From NCBI RefSeq assembly GCF_027944115.1, contig NZ_JAPJZI010000002.1, positions 186,001 to 250,000 on the forward strand: 64,000 bases of DNA, in the 5' to 3' direction. The translations under genes were made by a program, and so were the position numbers. Shown here piece by piece: positions 52,175 to 60,426 of this stretch. Position 1 is the stretch's first letter, and each line of letters begins with the position of its first letter. Under the pieces are notes generated by a model. The model saw only the letters and a program-made list of their open reading frames with translations, was not told the origin of the DNA and searched no databases. Source of the stretch: Hoeflea prorocentri. GTDB lineage: Bacteria > Pseudomonadota > Alphaproteobacteria > Rhizobiales > Rhizobiaceae.

Positions 52175-52857
52175 TGTCCGCTGCACTCCAGTTCGAAAAC
52201 CTGACAGGCGGCTATGGCGGTGTGGAAATCCTTCACGGGGTTTCGGGAGAGGTGAGGGCCGGCCATGTGTTGGGTGTTTTTGGCCGCAACGGCGTCGGCA
52301 AAACGACGCTTGCGCGGATGCTGACGGGCTCTCTTCCAGTTGCGAGCGGTTCGGTTCTCTTGTCGGGCAGGACTGTGAACGATATGGCGGCGTTTGAACG
52401 CCGCAGGGCCGGTTTGGGTTACATGCCGCAGACATCGATGGTGTTTGACGGTCTGACCGTTTTGGAAAACCTCTCCATGGCGGGAAGCAGTTCCCGGCTT
52501 GCCGGTCTTTATGAACTGTTCCCACGCATGCGCGAAAGAAAGGATCAGAACGCGGGGTCGATGTCAGGCGGCGAACGCAAGATCGTCGCCTTTACCCGCA
52601 CCATGCTTGAAGACACCGATGTGATCGTCCTAGACGAGCCCTCGGAAGGCGTGCAGCCAGAGAACATAGCTCATATGGAAACTTTCATCTCCCGGCGGCG
52701 GGATGAGGGATGCGCCATTGTGCTGATCGAGCAGAACCTGAATATGCTGCTCGGGTTGGCAGACAGTTTTCTCGGGCTGGATTCCGGGCGCATCGTTTAC
52801 CAGGGCGCGAGGAAAGAGGTGACCCGCGAGCAGCTTCTGGACGTCTTGCTGGTCTGA
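52174..52857 (+). CDS. ABC transporter ATPase, LivF/UrtE type
   Basis: A 227-residue ATPase, the second nucleotide-binding subunit of the amide/urea-type importer. Walker A is FGRNGVGKTTLA, the signature MSGGERKIVAFTRTM, and Walker B IVLDEPSEGVQPENI, the last typical of LivF/UrtE (EGLQPxxI). It starts within the stop region of the fused gene. It ends the operon and converges on the SorC-type regulator gene, 42 bases away. Confidence 0.92.
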   Translation: MSAALQFENLTGGYGGVEILHGVSGEVRAGHVLGVFGRNGVGKTTLARMLTGSLPVASGSVLLSGRTVNDMAAFERRRAGLGYMPQTSMVFDGLTVLENLSMAGSSSRLAGLYELFPRMRERKDQNAGSMSGGERKIVAFTRTMLEDTDVIVLDEPSEGVQPENIAHMETFISRRRDEGCAIVLIEQNLNMLLGLADSFLGLDSGRIVYQGARKEVTREQLLDVLLV

Positions 52858-52899
52858 GCCTACTCCGCGACGCAGCACTCGCGCTGATGCCGACCACGG

Positions 52900-53871
52900 T
52901 CAGGCTGCTTCAAGCAAAGCTTCCGCGGTTTGCGAGCACGTTGCGACATGGGTTGCAAAGCCGCCCTTGATGGCCGCCCGCATCGGCTCGACCTTGTCAG
53001 GACCCGCTGAGGCCAGAAGACCCAACTCCTTGCCCAACATCGTATCGAGCGTGGCGCCGATAATCCGGTCGTCAATTTCGCCGGGGATCGGCCGGCCGTT
53101 ACCATCGATGAAACGCCCGCAGACCACAGCCTTGGCACCCTTTTTCAGATAGTTGGAAAGGGTTTCGTCGCTGACCAGGCCATTTTGCACCACATGGCTT
53201 TCGGCGTCGCATGAGCCGGCCGCAAACAATGTCTTGTTGCAGTTTTTTATGGCCGTAAACTGTTCGGCAATGACCGGCTCCTGCTTGAGCAGGCTTGCAA
53301 GCTCCGGGTTTTGAACAATCAGCGGAGCGTGGAGGTTAATGCAGAGCGCGCCGAAACGCTCGGCAAGGTTCGACGAACATGCCTCGGCTGCAAAGCCAAG
53401 TGGTGTTGCCCGCGAACCCACGAGCTGAACAATCTGAAGGTCCGGCATGTCGATGCGTTCGGCCGCGACCGAAATCTTGAAGACCGTCTCGCCCCAGGAG
53501 ACACCCAGCCGGTCGCCGGGAGACAGCAGTGATGGCAGCCAATCGGCCGTCGCCCTTGCCACCCGGGTCAACGATTGCGCCGCATCGTCTGCAACAGCCG
53601 GCACAACGAGCGCATCGCGCAGACCGAAACGGGATTTGAGGGCTTCGGCGATTTCCCGTTCCGTAAAGACATTCGGGCGCAAGGATACACGGACATAATC
53701 CCGCGCCCGTGCCTCGGCCAGATAGTTGACCACAGTCGACCGCGAGATGTTCAGTTTTTCAGCGATCTCCGCCTGGTTGAGGTCCTGGTGAAAATAATAC
53801 CAGGCAACTTCAAGGATCTGATCCTCGATCCGTGACCGTTTGCGGCTACCGTTTCGCGTCACACTGCTCAA
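52900..53871 (-). CDS. SorC/DeoR-like sugar-phosphate-binding regulator
   Basis: A regulator of about 323 residues. An N-terminal helix-turn-helix (WYYFHQDLNQAEIAEKLNISRSTVVNYLAEAR) is followed by a SorC-type sugar-phosphate-binding domain (SWGETVFKI near 130, LTNYLKKGAKAV-like block near 235). The start is uncertain: a TTG at 53871 is 12 bases after GGGAGG and just downstream of the mtnA stop; a GTG at 53862 and an ATG at 53925 overlapping mtnA are alternatives. It is the third gene after mtnK-mtnA, so it probably senses a methylthioribose phosphate and controls that operon. Confidence 0.82.
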   Translation of the reverse strand: MSSVTRNGSRKRSRIEDQILEVAWYYFHQDLNQAEIAEKLNISRSTVVNYLAEARARDYVRVSLRPNVFTEREIAEALKSRFGLRDALVVPAVADDAAQSLTRVARATADWLPSLLSPGDRLGVSWGETVFKISVAAERIDMPDLQIVQLVGSRATPLGFAAEACSSNLAERFGALCINLHAPLIVQNPELASLLKQEPVIAEQFTAIKNCNKTLFAAGSCDAESHVVQNGLVSDETLSNYLKKGAKAVVCGRFIDGNGRPIPGEIDDRIIGATLDTMLGKELGLLASAGPDKVEPMRAAIKGGFATHVATCSQTAEALLEAA

Positions 53872-53875
53872 GGTG

Positions 53876-54976
53876 TCAGACTGCCTCCCGGTGTTCGGAA
53901 AAGAGCCGAAGCATGTCTTCCTCATTGGCCTTGGCGATGCCGCGTTCGGTAATCAGCCCGGTCACCAGCCGCGCCGGCGTGACGTCAAATGCGGGATTGC
54001 CGGCGGGCGTGCCGTCGGGACTGACTTGAACCTGCTCGACATTGCCCTCATCGTTTCGGCCCCAGATATGGGTGGTTTCGCGATGATCGCGTTCCTCGAT
54101 GGGGATTTCGGCGATGCCGTCGCGCACGGTCCAGTCGATCGTCGGCGATGGAAGGGCGGCGTAGAACGGGATATCGTTGTCATGGGCGGCCAGCGCCTTC
54201 AGGTAAGTCCCGATCTTGTTGCAGATATCGCCTTGGCGCGTCGCCCGGTCGACACCCACCAGAACCATGTCGACCTGACCGTGTTGCATCAGGTGCCCGC
54301 CGGCATTGTCCGTCAGATAGGTGTGGGGCACGCCGTGATGTCCCAGTTCCCAGGCCGTCAGGACACCCTGGTTGCGGGGCCGTGTTTCACCCACCCATAT
54401 ATGAACCGGTATGCCTGCATCATGGGCCTGATACATGGGGCTCGTTGCCGTTCCCCAGTCCACGGTGGCGATCCAACCGGCATTGCAGTGGGTGAGAATA
54501 CGGACCGGCTCGCCATCTGCCTTGTCTGCCGCGATTTTCCTGATGAGGTCCAGGCCATGAACGCCGATCATCCGGTTGATCTCCACGTCCTCATCGGAAA
54601 TGTCGTGTGCAAGCTGCAGCGCTGCCGTTGCCCGGTCCGAGGGCGCCAGTGGAGCAAGGTGCGCCTGGCATCGGTCCAGCGCCCATTTGAGGTTGATGGC
54701 GGTCGGTCGCGTCTGGATCAGCACGTCCCTCGCATGATCGAGGCTTGCGTCGGAGGCGTCTTTGCCCATCTGATGGGCCACGCCATAGGCCGCCGTCGCG
54801 CCGATCAGCGGCGCGCCGCGTACGCGCATCTCCTTGATGGCTGCGGCATAGTCTTCCAGCGTTGGCACCGCCTGGACGACAAATTTGTGCGGTAGCCAGC
54901 GCTGATCGATAATTTTGAGAACCGCTTCGTCGTGATCGTACCAGAGCGAGCGATAATGGGTTCCGTCGACCTTCAT
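53876..54976 (-). CDS. mtnA: 5-Methylthioribose-1-phosphate isomerase MtnA
   Basis: A 366-residue isomerase converting methylthioribose 1-phosphate to methylthioribulose 1-phosphate in methionine salvage, related to the eIF2B alpha family. Typical blocks are MRVRGAPLIGATAAYG, the catalytic cysteine in LTHCNAGWIATVDWGTA and the catalytic aspartate in VLVGVDRATRQGDICNKIGTY. It overlaps mtnK by four bases and is followed by the SorC-type regulator. Later salvage genes (mtnB, mtnC, mtnD) are not in the window. Confidence 0.93.
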   Translation of the reverse strand: MKVDGTHYRSLWYDHDEAVLKIIDQRWLPHKFVVQAVPTLEDYAAAIKEMRVRGAPLIGATAAYGVAHQMGKDASDASLDHARDVLIQTRPTAINLKWALDRCQAHLAPLAPSDRATAALQLAHDISDEDVEINRMIGVHGLDLIRKIAADKADGEPVRILTHCNAGWIATVDWGTATSPMYQAHDAGIPVHIWVGETRPRNQGVLTAWELGHHGVPHTYLTDNAGGHLMQHGQVDMVLVGVDRATRQGDICNKIGTYLKALAAHDNDIPFYAALPSPTIDWTVRDGIAEIPIEERDHRETTHIWGRNDEGNVEQVQVSPDGTPAGNPAFDVTPARLVTGLITERGIAKANEEDMLRLFSEHREAV

Positions 54977-56232
54977 AGGACGTCCTCCTCAGCATAACGG
55001 GATGCCAGTGTTTCGATCAGTTGCGCCGGGTCCGATCCGGAGCGTTGCAGGACGAGGTCGCGCCCCATCATCAGGTTGCGCGCCTCAAGTTTCCCACGCT
55101 CTTCGATATTCTCGATTGTTTCGAAATCGGCATTGTGTGCCAGAGACAATACGCGCCGGTGCATCTCGATGCCACAAATGCCGAGCGCATCGTGCCAAAT
55201 GCCGTCAAGCACCGCCTGCAGCGCAGGCTGGCTGCTGTGGCCCTGATCCTCAAACAGCGCAGCCGGGTAGAGCATGCCGGTCCTTTCGCTGTCCCACAGC
55301 CTCGTGAACTCCTCGTCGAACCGGCTGATAACGGTCATGATCTGCGCCATGAGCCAGCCCTGATAGTCAGACAGATCCGCAGATTTGCGGTGAGCAGGCT
55401 GGCTGAAAAAACTCATCAGAAAATTTGCAATCAGCATGCCGACATCAAAGCCCATCGGGCCGTATTGAGAAAACTCCGGATCGATGACCTTGCTTTCCCT
55501 ATCCGTGCACATGACAGAGCCGGAATGGAGATCGCCATGCACCATTGTTTCGGTGTTGGAGGCAAAGGCCTGAAGCATCTGCTGCGCCGCGACCTTGAGC
55601 GCGACATCGCTGCGCAGGGCTGTGACTAAAGGGTCGAGAACGGCGTTGTGATGGTTCATTTCAGCCGGGTAATAGGGATCGGTGAACACCAGCGCCTCGG
55701 TTATGGCCGGGATTGCGACGTTGCCGCTGAAAACGCCGACATCGGCTTTCTTGTCGGCGCTTTGCATGCTCAATTCCGAACCGCGAAAGGCGGTTCGTGC
55801 GCAGAATTTGCCAAGAAACTCGCCGAGGCCCTCGACACGTTCGCCTTCAATGAGTTTCTTTCTCAGGATCGTGTGGGGTGTCAGATATTCCATCGCGATG
55901 AGCGCCTGGTTCTCATCGAAATGAATCACTTCAGGAACCGAGCCGGGGTCGCGTTCTGCCTGACGGACAAGCGCATGATGCTCATAGGTGGCCCGGTACA
56001 AAGGCAGCGGCCAGCTATCGCCGACCATGCGTACATAGGGCAGGGCCTGCTTGACGATGACGGTGTCCAGCGTTCCCCTTACGATGAACACGAGATTGAG
56101 ATTTCCGTCACCCACCTCCTCGATTGACCAGCCGGACGGATCGCCCCCAAGCCTTTGCGCGATGGGTTTGATTGCCCCGATGCGGCTGCTGAGTGTCTCC
56201 TCCGTCAAGGCGGCGTACTGTATCGATGCCAT
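54973..56232 (-). CDS. mtnK: 5-Methylthioribose kinase MtnK
   Basis: A 419-residue kinase that phosphorylates 5-methylthioribose with ATP. It has a choline/aminoglycoside-kinase fold with catalytic loop HGDLHSGSVMC and metal-binding DPEFSQYGPMGFDVG. The ATG at 56232 (MASIQYAALTEE) follows ACGGAG. Twenty-six further upstream codons are open but look non-coding. It heads the mtnK-mtnA-regulator operon. A palindrome upstream (56320-56331) is a candidate operator. Using a kinase implies that methylthioribose is taken up or produced by a nucleosidase rather than by MtnP. Confidence 0.93.
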   Translation of the reverse strand: MASIQYAALTEETLSSRIGAIKPIAQRLGGDPSGWSIEEVGDGNLNLVFIVRGTLDTVIVKQALPYVRMVGDSWPLPLYRATYEHHALVRQAERDPGSVPEVIHFDENQALIAMEYLTPHTILRKKLIEGERVEGLGEFLGKFCARTAFRGSELSMQSADKKADVGVFSGNVAIPAITEALVFTDPYYPAEMNHHNAVLDPLVTALRSDVALKVAAQQMLQAFASNTETMVHGDLHSGSVMCTDRESKVIDPEFSQYGPMGFDVGMLIANFLMSFFSQPAHRKSADLSDYQGWLMAQIMTVISRFDEEFTRLWDSERTGMLYPAALFEDQGHSSQPALQAVLDGIWHDALGICGIEMHRRVLSLAHNADFETIENIEERGKLEARNLMMGRDLVLQRSGSDPAQLIETLASRYAEEDVL

Positions 56233-56319
56233 ATGGCGACTCCGTTTTACCGCGGGCCGGCGGCGAGACGTCCGGTGCGTTGTGGCGAAAACAGTAGCGA
56301 AACGTAGCATTATGTCAAT

Positions 56320-56331
56320 TATGTCGACATA
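56320..56331. promoter_or_regulatory. Palindrome upstream of mtnK
   Basis: TATGTCGACATA is a perfect 12-bp palindrome, flanked by GTCA (56314-56317) and TGAC (56332-56335) that extend the dyad imperfectly. It lies 88 bases before mtnK in an AT-rich stretch and may be the site of the SorC-type regulator of this operon. Confidence 0.5.
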
Positions 56332-56423
56332 TGACTAAATTAGCCAATTGCTTTTGGACGCGAGGTGTAAATCAGTCGTCACGCATCAGAGGCCGGCGGC
56401 GCATCTCACTTTGAACCTGTTTC

Positions 56424-57311
56424 TCAGCCTTTCAGAAAACTGAAGAAACTCTCGGCGGTTCCTGTGAACGCCATGCCTGCGCGACGGATTATGCCGAGAG
56501 GGCGGTAAAACTGGGGATGGTCGAAATCCAGAAAGACCAACTCATCCTCCAGGTAAGGCGCCGTGGTGGCCCTTGGCATGGTTGTAATCAGGTCGGTGCT
56601 TGCGACAATTTCCAGAACCGAGCGGATTGAATCTGTTTCGACAGCGATATGGACGGTTTTTATGCCGGAAGCGATGAGGGCGGTTTCGGTTTGCTGGCGC
56701 AGGAGACTTCCTCTTGAATGTGCGAGCCAGGTCTGCGCTTCAAGGTCTGACGGAAGGATGTTCTGGCGGCCGGCCAGGACGTGTGCGACCCTGCAAAGGA
56801 CGCCGACCCGGTCGTCGATCAGGTGCTGGAACTCCAGCCCGTCAGCCGGGCCGGCCAGGCTCCTCGGGCCGAGCACAAGATCGATCTGTCCTCGCTCCAG
56901 CATCGAACGCAGTTCGTGAACGAGCCCGGTTCGCAGTTCAATACTGCAATTGGGATTGGCCACGATAAAACGTGACAGGGCATCTGTGAGAAATCGTCCC
57001 GCGACGATCGGCGGCGCGCCGATGCGCAGCTCGCCCGTCGCGCCTTTTGCGGATTGATCGGCAACAACACTTGCCTGTTCTTCGGCGACACGGATGGCAA
57101 GCCCGTTGCGCGCAAGCCGTAGCCCAAGCTTGTTGGGAATCGACCGGCGGCCTTCCCGGGAAAACAGCGGCGTTCCGAGGCGCTGCTCCAGGGTGCGCAT
57201 GTTGCGGCTGAGTGCGGGCTGCGTCAGCCCAAGTCTGTCCGCGGCCGCCTGGAACGATCCCGCTTCGACAATAACCGAAAGCTGCGAAAGGTGTTTGGGA
57301 TCAAGTTTCAT
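56424..57311 (-). CDS. LysR-family regulator
   Basis: A 295-residue LysR-type regulator. The N-terminal winged helix reads LSQLSVIVEAGSFQAAADRLGLTQPALSRNMRTLEQ, and the rest is a two-lobed effector domain. It is divergent from the TAXI-TRAP/sulfatase unit, the standard arrangement for a LysR activator and its target. The shared 99-base region holds an inverted repeat of TTTATCTA. The effector is probably the transported sulfated compound or its product. Confidence 0.92.
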   Translation of the reverse strand: MKLDPKHLSQLSVIVEAGSFQAAADRLGLTQPALSRNMRTLEQRLGTPLFSREGRRSIPNKLGLRLARNGLAIRVAEEQASVVADQSAKGATGELRIGAPPIVAGRFLTDALSRFIVANPNCSIELRTGLVHELRSMLERGQIDLVLGPRSLAGPADGLEFQHLIDDRVGVLCRVAHVLAGRQNILPSDLEAQTWLAHSRGSLLRQQTETALIASGIKTVHIAVETDSIRSVLEIVASTDLITTMPRATTAPYLEDELVFLDFDHPQFYRPLGIIRRAGMAFTGTAESFFSFLKG

Positions 57312-57319
57312 ACCAATAA

Positions 57320-57358
57320 TTTATCTATTCGGTCTGATATTTAATTATTCTAGATAAA
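57320..57358. promoter_or_regulatory. Inverted repeat between LysR and TAXI-TRAP genes
   Basis: TTTATCTA (57320-57327) and TAGATAAA (57351-57358) are exact complements separated by 23 AT-rich bases, between the two divergent starts. LysR proteins bind interrupted dyads in such regions, so this is a candidate site. Confidence 0.45.
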
Positions 57359-57410
57359 ATGAAACCGATAAGCTAACGGAAAAATTCAGGAGGGATACCG
57401 GGAGGAAATC

Positions 57411-58418
57411 GTGTTTATTCCACGCAAAATTGTTTTTTCACTGCTCGTTGCAGCCTGTGCTGTTGTTGCGCCGTCCATCGGTGCTGCTCAAATTTTCAAG
57501 GGAGAGACCGCCGGTGTCGGTGACCCGGTGCACACAATGTTCGTCGCATTCACAAACCAGGCCGGCAAGGCCGGCGTCAATATAGAGGTGAATGCCGGGC
57601 AGACCCTGACAAGATCCATGCTCAAGGGGGCGAAGGGTGAGATTGGCTTCTTCTCCACGGTCCCTTCGCTTGTCAATCTGATGGCCGGTCAGAAACGGAT
57701 GTATGAGAAGGTCGAAGGTGCGCCGGAATTGGCGAAGAACCTCAGAGCGCTTGTTGGCTTCAAGGCCGGCGCTTACCATCCGGTTACGCTCAAGGGCTCG
57801 GGAATTGAAGACTGGGCCGACATCAAGGGCAAGACCGTCTTTACGGGACCGCCTGCCGGATCTGCCTCCGCGACTTCCGAAGCGCTGATCAAGATCATCA
57901 CCGGCTATGAAGCCGGAAAGGACTACAAGGCTGTTCGTCTCGGCTGGGGCGAGGGCTATACGGCGCTCGCCGACGGTAAAATTGACATGATGATCCGCCC
58001 GGCGGAAATCGGATCCGCCAATATCGAGCGCTTCGGCTTGTCGGGTGAATTCCGCATCCTTTCCATTCCTGAAGATGCTGTCGGCAGCGAAGCCATGCAG
58101 GCCCTCTTTGGACGGCCGGGACGCGGGATGCTGCAGTTTGAGGGCGATATCTATAAAGGCCAACTGACAGAGGGCGGCATCACCGCATTGGGCTTTACCC
58201 AGTTCATCGGTACCCATGCCGATATTTCCGACGACGTCGTCTATGCCGCCACCAAGGCGTTTTGGGACAATCTCGACGAGGTGCAGGCAACGGCTTTCTT
58301 CCTGAAAGACGTCACTCCGGAAACGGCGTTCACCTCTATCAACGTTCCGTTGCACCCGGGCGCTTTGCGGTACTATGAGGAAGCAGGGTTTGAGGTTCCG
58401 GACGCCATTCGTCCATAA
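57411..58418 (+). CDS. TAXI-family TRAP substrate-binding protein
   Basis: A 335-residue periplasmic binding protein of the TAXI class. A signal peptide (about residues 1-26) precedes the mature QIFKGETAGVGDP. The GTG start at 57411 is well placed after GGGAGGAAATC. TAXI proteins work with fused DctQM permeases such as the one that follows 64 bases later. A sulfatase gene is coupled to the permease, so the ligand may be a sulfate ester, but the class also takes dicarboxylates and amino acids. Confidence 0.88.
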   Translation: MFIPRKIVFSLLVAACAVVAPSIGAAQIFKGETAGVGDPVHTMFVAFTNQAGKAGVNIEVNAGQTLTRSMLKGAKGEIGFFSTVPSLVNLMAGQKRMYEKVEGAPELAKNLRALVGFKAGAYHPVTLKGSGIEDWADIKGKTVFTGPPAGSASATSEALIKIITGYEAGKDYKAVRLGWGEGYTALADGKIDMMIRPAEIGSANIERFGLSGEFRILSIPEDAVGSEAMQALFGRPGRGMLQFEGDIYKGQLTEGGITALGFTQFIGTHADISDDVVYAATKAFWDNLDEVQATAFFLKDVTPETAFTSINVPLHPGALRYYEEAGFEVPDAIRP

Positions 58419-58482
58419 AACCTGATTTGCCACCGCGGGCCGGCCGCCGATCGTACCCGGCTCGCGCTCTCATCCCTCGCGA

Positions 58483-60426
58483 ATGAGATTTGCACCCATG
58501 ACCGCTACGTCGCAAAACTCCGGCGCGGCAGCTCTTGTCTTTGCAGCTGTTTGCGCTCTGGCCAGTGCCGCTCTCGGCGCCATGGCCCTCTATAGCTCGG
58601 GCGTCGGATTGATAGATCCGAAATTACATCGCGCTGCGGGATTTGCCCTGGCGCTTGTTGTCGCCGTTGCCGTTTCCCGCGCCCGCCGCGATACGTCAAA
58701 GCAAAGTGGCGGCGCGGCTTTGCTGTTGCTGCTTTTGGATGTCGCCCTGATTGTCCTGGGACTGTGGTCGATCTGGTCGTTCTATTTTGTCCAGACCGAG
58801 ATGGAGACGGCGCTCTATGATGTGACGAACAGGGATGCCTGGCCTGCCCTGGCAGGCTTGATCGTGTTTCTTGAGCTGTGTCGCCGCCTTTGGGGATGGG
58901 GGCTCTTTGGCGTCGGCGTGTTTGGTGTCGTCTATCTCCTGTTTGGCCAGGACCTTCCCGGACTGCTTGCCCATTCCGGCTTTTCGTTAAGGGAAGTCTC
59001 AGAGGCGCTCTGGTACAACACCAACAAAGGTGTGTTCGGCTCGATCACCAACATTGTGCTGAGCACGGTGTTCATCTTCATTATTTTCGGCGTGCTGCTG
59101 GAAGGGACCGGCGCCGGCGATACGCTTTTGAAATTCGCATTCCTGGTTACACGGCGGACCCGCGGCGGACCCGCTCATGCGGCAATCCTGGCCTCGTCAA
59201 TGTTCGGAACGATGTCAGGTTCGACGGTCGCGAATATCGTCGGCACGGGCACCTTCACCATACCGATGATCAAAAAGAGAGGTTTCTCGCCAACCTTTGC
59301 CGCCGGTATCGAGGCCACCGCGTCATCCGGCGGGCAGATCATGCCGCCCATCATGGGAGCCGCTGCTCTGGTTATGGCGGATCTGACCGGTGTCGGTTAT
59401 CTCAACATCATCGTGGCGGCGTTGCTTCCGGCCTTGTTTTACTATTTCAGCCTGTTCTCGGCGGTCACAGTTGAAGCCCGGCGCCAGGGCATCAAGGTCG
59501 AACCGCTGACGATCGACGACAAGATCACCCGCGTCGACCTGGTTAACTCCCTGCTTTTTGTCTGCCCGATCCTGACGGTCATCGGTTCGCTGATTGCTGG
59601 GCTCTCTACTTCGGCGGCTGGGTTTTACGCCATCGTCGTTCTGCTCCTGCTGTGTGTTATCAATCCGGAGGTCCGCAGGGATCCGGCACGGGTTGGCCGC
59701 TCGTTCCTGAAGGGCGCCGAATCGGGCGCGACGCTGTTGATCGCCATCGCGGCCATTGGAATTCTGGTCGGCGCGCTCGATTCAACGGGGCTCGGTCTCA
59801 AGCTGGCGAATGTCATTGCGTCGATCCGCGGTGAAAGCCTGTTTTCGGCTTTGCTGGTGGCCATGGCCGGAGCGCTGATCCTCGGCATGGGCATGCCGAC
59901 CCTCCCGGCCTATCTGATCATCATTCTTGTCATGGGTCCCGCCATCCAGGCGCTGGGTCTGTCGATGCTAACGGCCCATATGTTTGTTTTCTACTACGGC
60001 GTTGCCTCTTCTCTGACGCCGCCCGTGGCCATTGCGGCCTATGCGGCGGCACCTATAGCAGGAGCAAATCCGCTGATGACGGCCTTCATGTCTTTCCGGC
60101 TCGGAATGGCAAAATTCATCATTCCGTTTGTCTTCGCGTTTTATCCGGCAGTACTGATTATCGAGGAGTTCAGCCTGCTGCCCTTCCTCTGGATTGTCGC
60201 CAGGACCTGTTTCTGTATCTGGCTGTTTTCCTCGGCTCTTTCCGGCTTCGACCGGCGCAAACTCACAATGGCCGAGATCGTCCTTCGCTTTGTCGTGGCT
60301 TTTGCATGCCTTGCCGTCAGCCCGGCTGTGTACCTGCCAGCCATCGCGATCGGTCTTGTCCTCATAGCGGTTGACGTTCGCGTTGCCTCCTCAAGCGGGC
60401 GGCGGCAGGAGCCCGTCCATGACTAA
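58483..60426 (+). CDS. TRAP transporter permease, fused small and large subunits
   Basis: A 647-residue membrane protein of the 4TM/12TM fusion type that accompanies TAXI binding proteins. The N-terminal 180 residues form the DctQ-like part (with a WALWSIWSF-like helix and WGWGLFGVGVFGVVYLLFG). The remainder is the DctM-like channel with MFGTMSGSTVANIVGTGTFTIPMIKKRGF and PPIMGAAALVMADLTG. An ATG 15 bases later (58498) is an equally possible start, since neither has a strong ribosome site. It overlaps the sulfatase gene by 8 bases. Confidence 0.92.
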   Translation: MRFAPMTATSQNSGAAALVFAAVCALASAALGAMALYSSGVGLIDPKLHRAAGFALALVVAVAVSRARRDTSKQSGGAALLLLLLDVALIVLGLWSIWSFYFVQTEMETALYDVTNRDAWPALAGLIVFLELCRRLWGWGLFGVGVFGVVYLLFGQDLPGLLAHSGFSLREVSEALWYNTNKGVFGSITNIVLSTVFIFIIFGVLLEGTGAGDTLLKFAFLVTRRTRGGPAHAAILASSMFGTMSGSTVANIVGTGTFTIPMIKKRGFSPTFAAGIEATASSGGQIMPPIMGAAALVMADLTGVGYLNIIVAALLPALFYYFSLFSAVTVEARRQGIKVEPLTIDDKITRVDLVNSLLFVCPILTVIGSLIAGLSTSAAGFYAIVVLLLLCVINPEVRRDPARVGRSFLKGAESGATLLIAIAAIGILVGALDSTGLGLKLANVIASIRGESLFSALLVAMAGALILGMGMPTLPAYLIIILVMGPAIQALGLSMLTAHMFVFYYGVASSLTPPVAIAAYAAAPIAGANPLMTAFMSFRLGMAKFIIPFVFAFYPAVLIIEEFSLLPFLWIVARTCFCIWLFSSALSGFDRRKLTMAEIVLRFVVAFACLAVSPAVYLPAIAIGLVLIAVDVRVASSSGRRQEPVHD

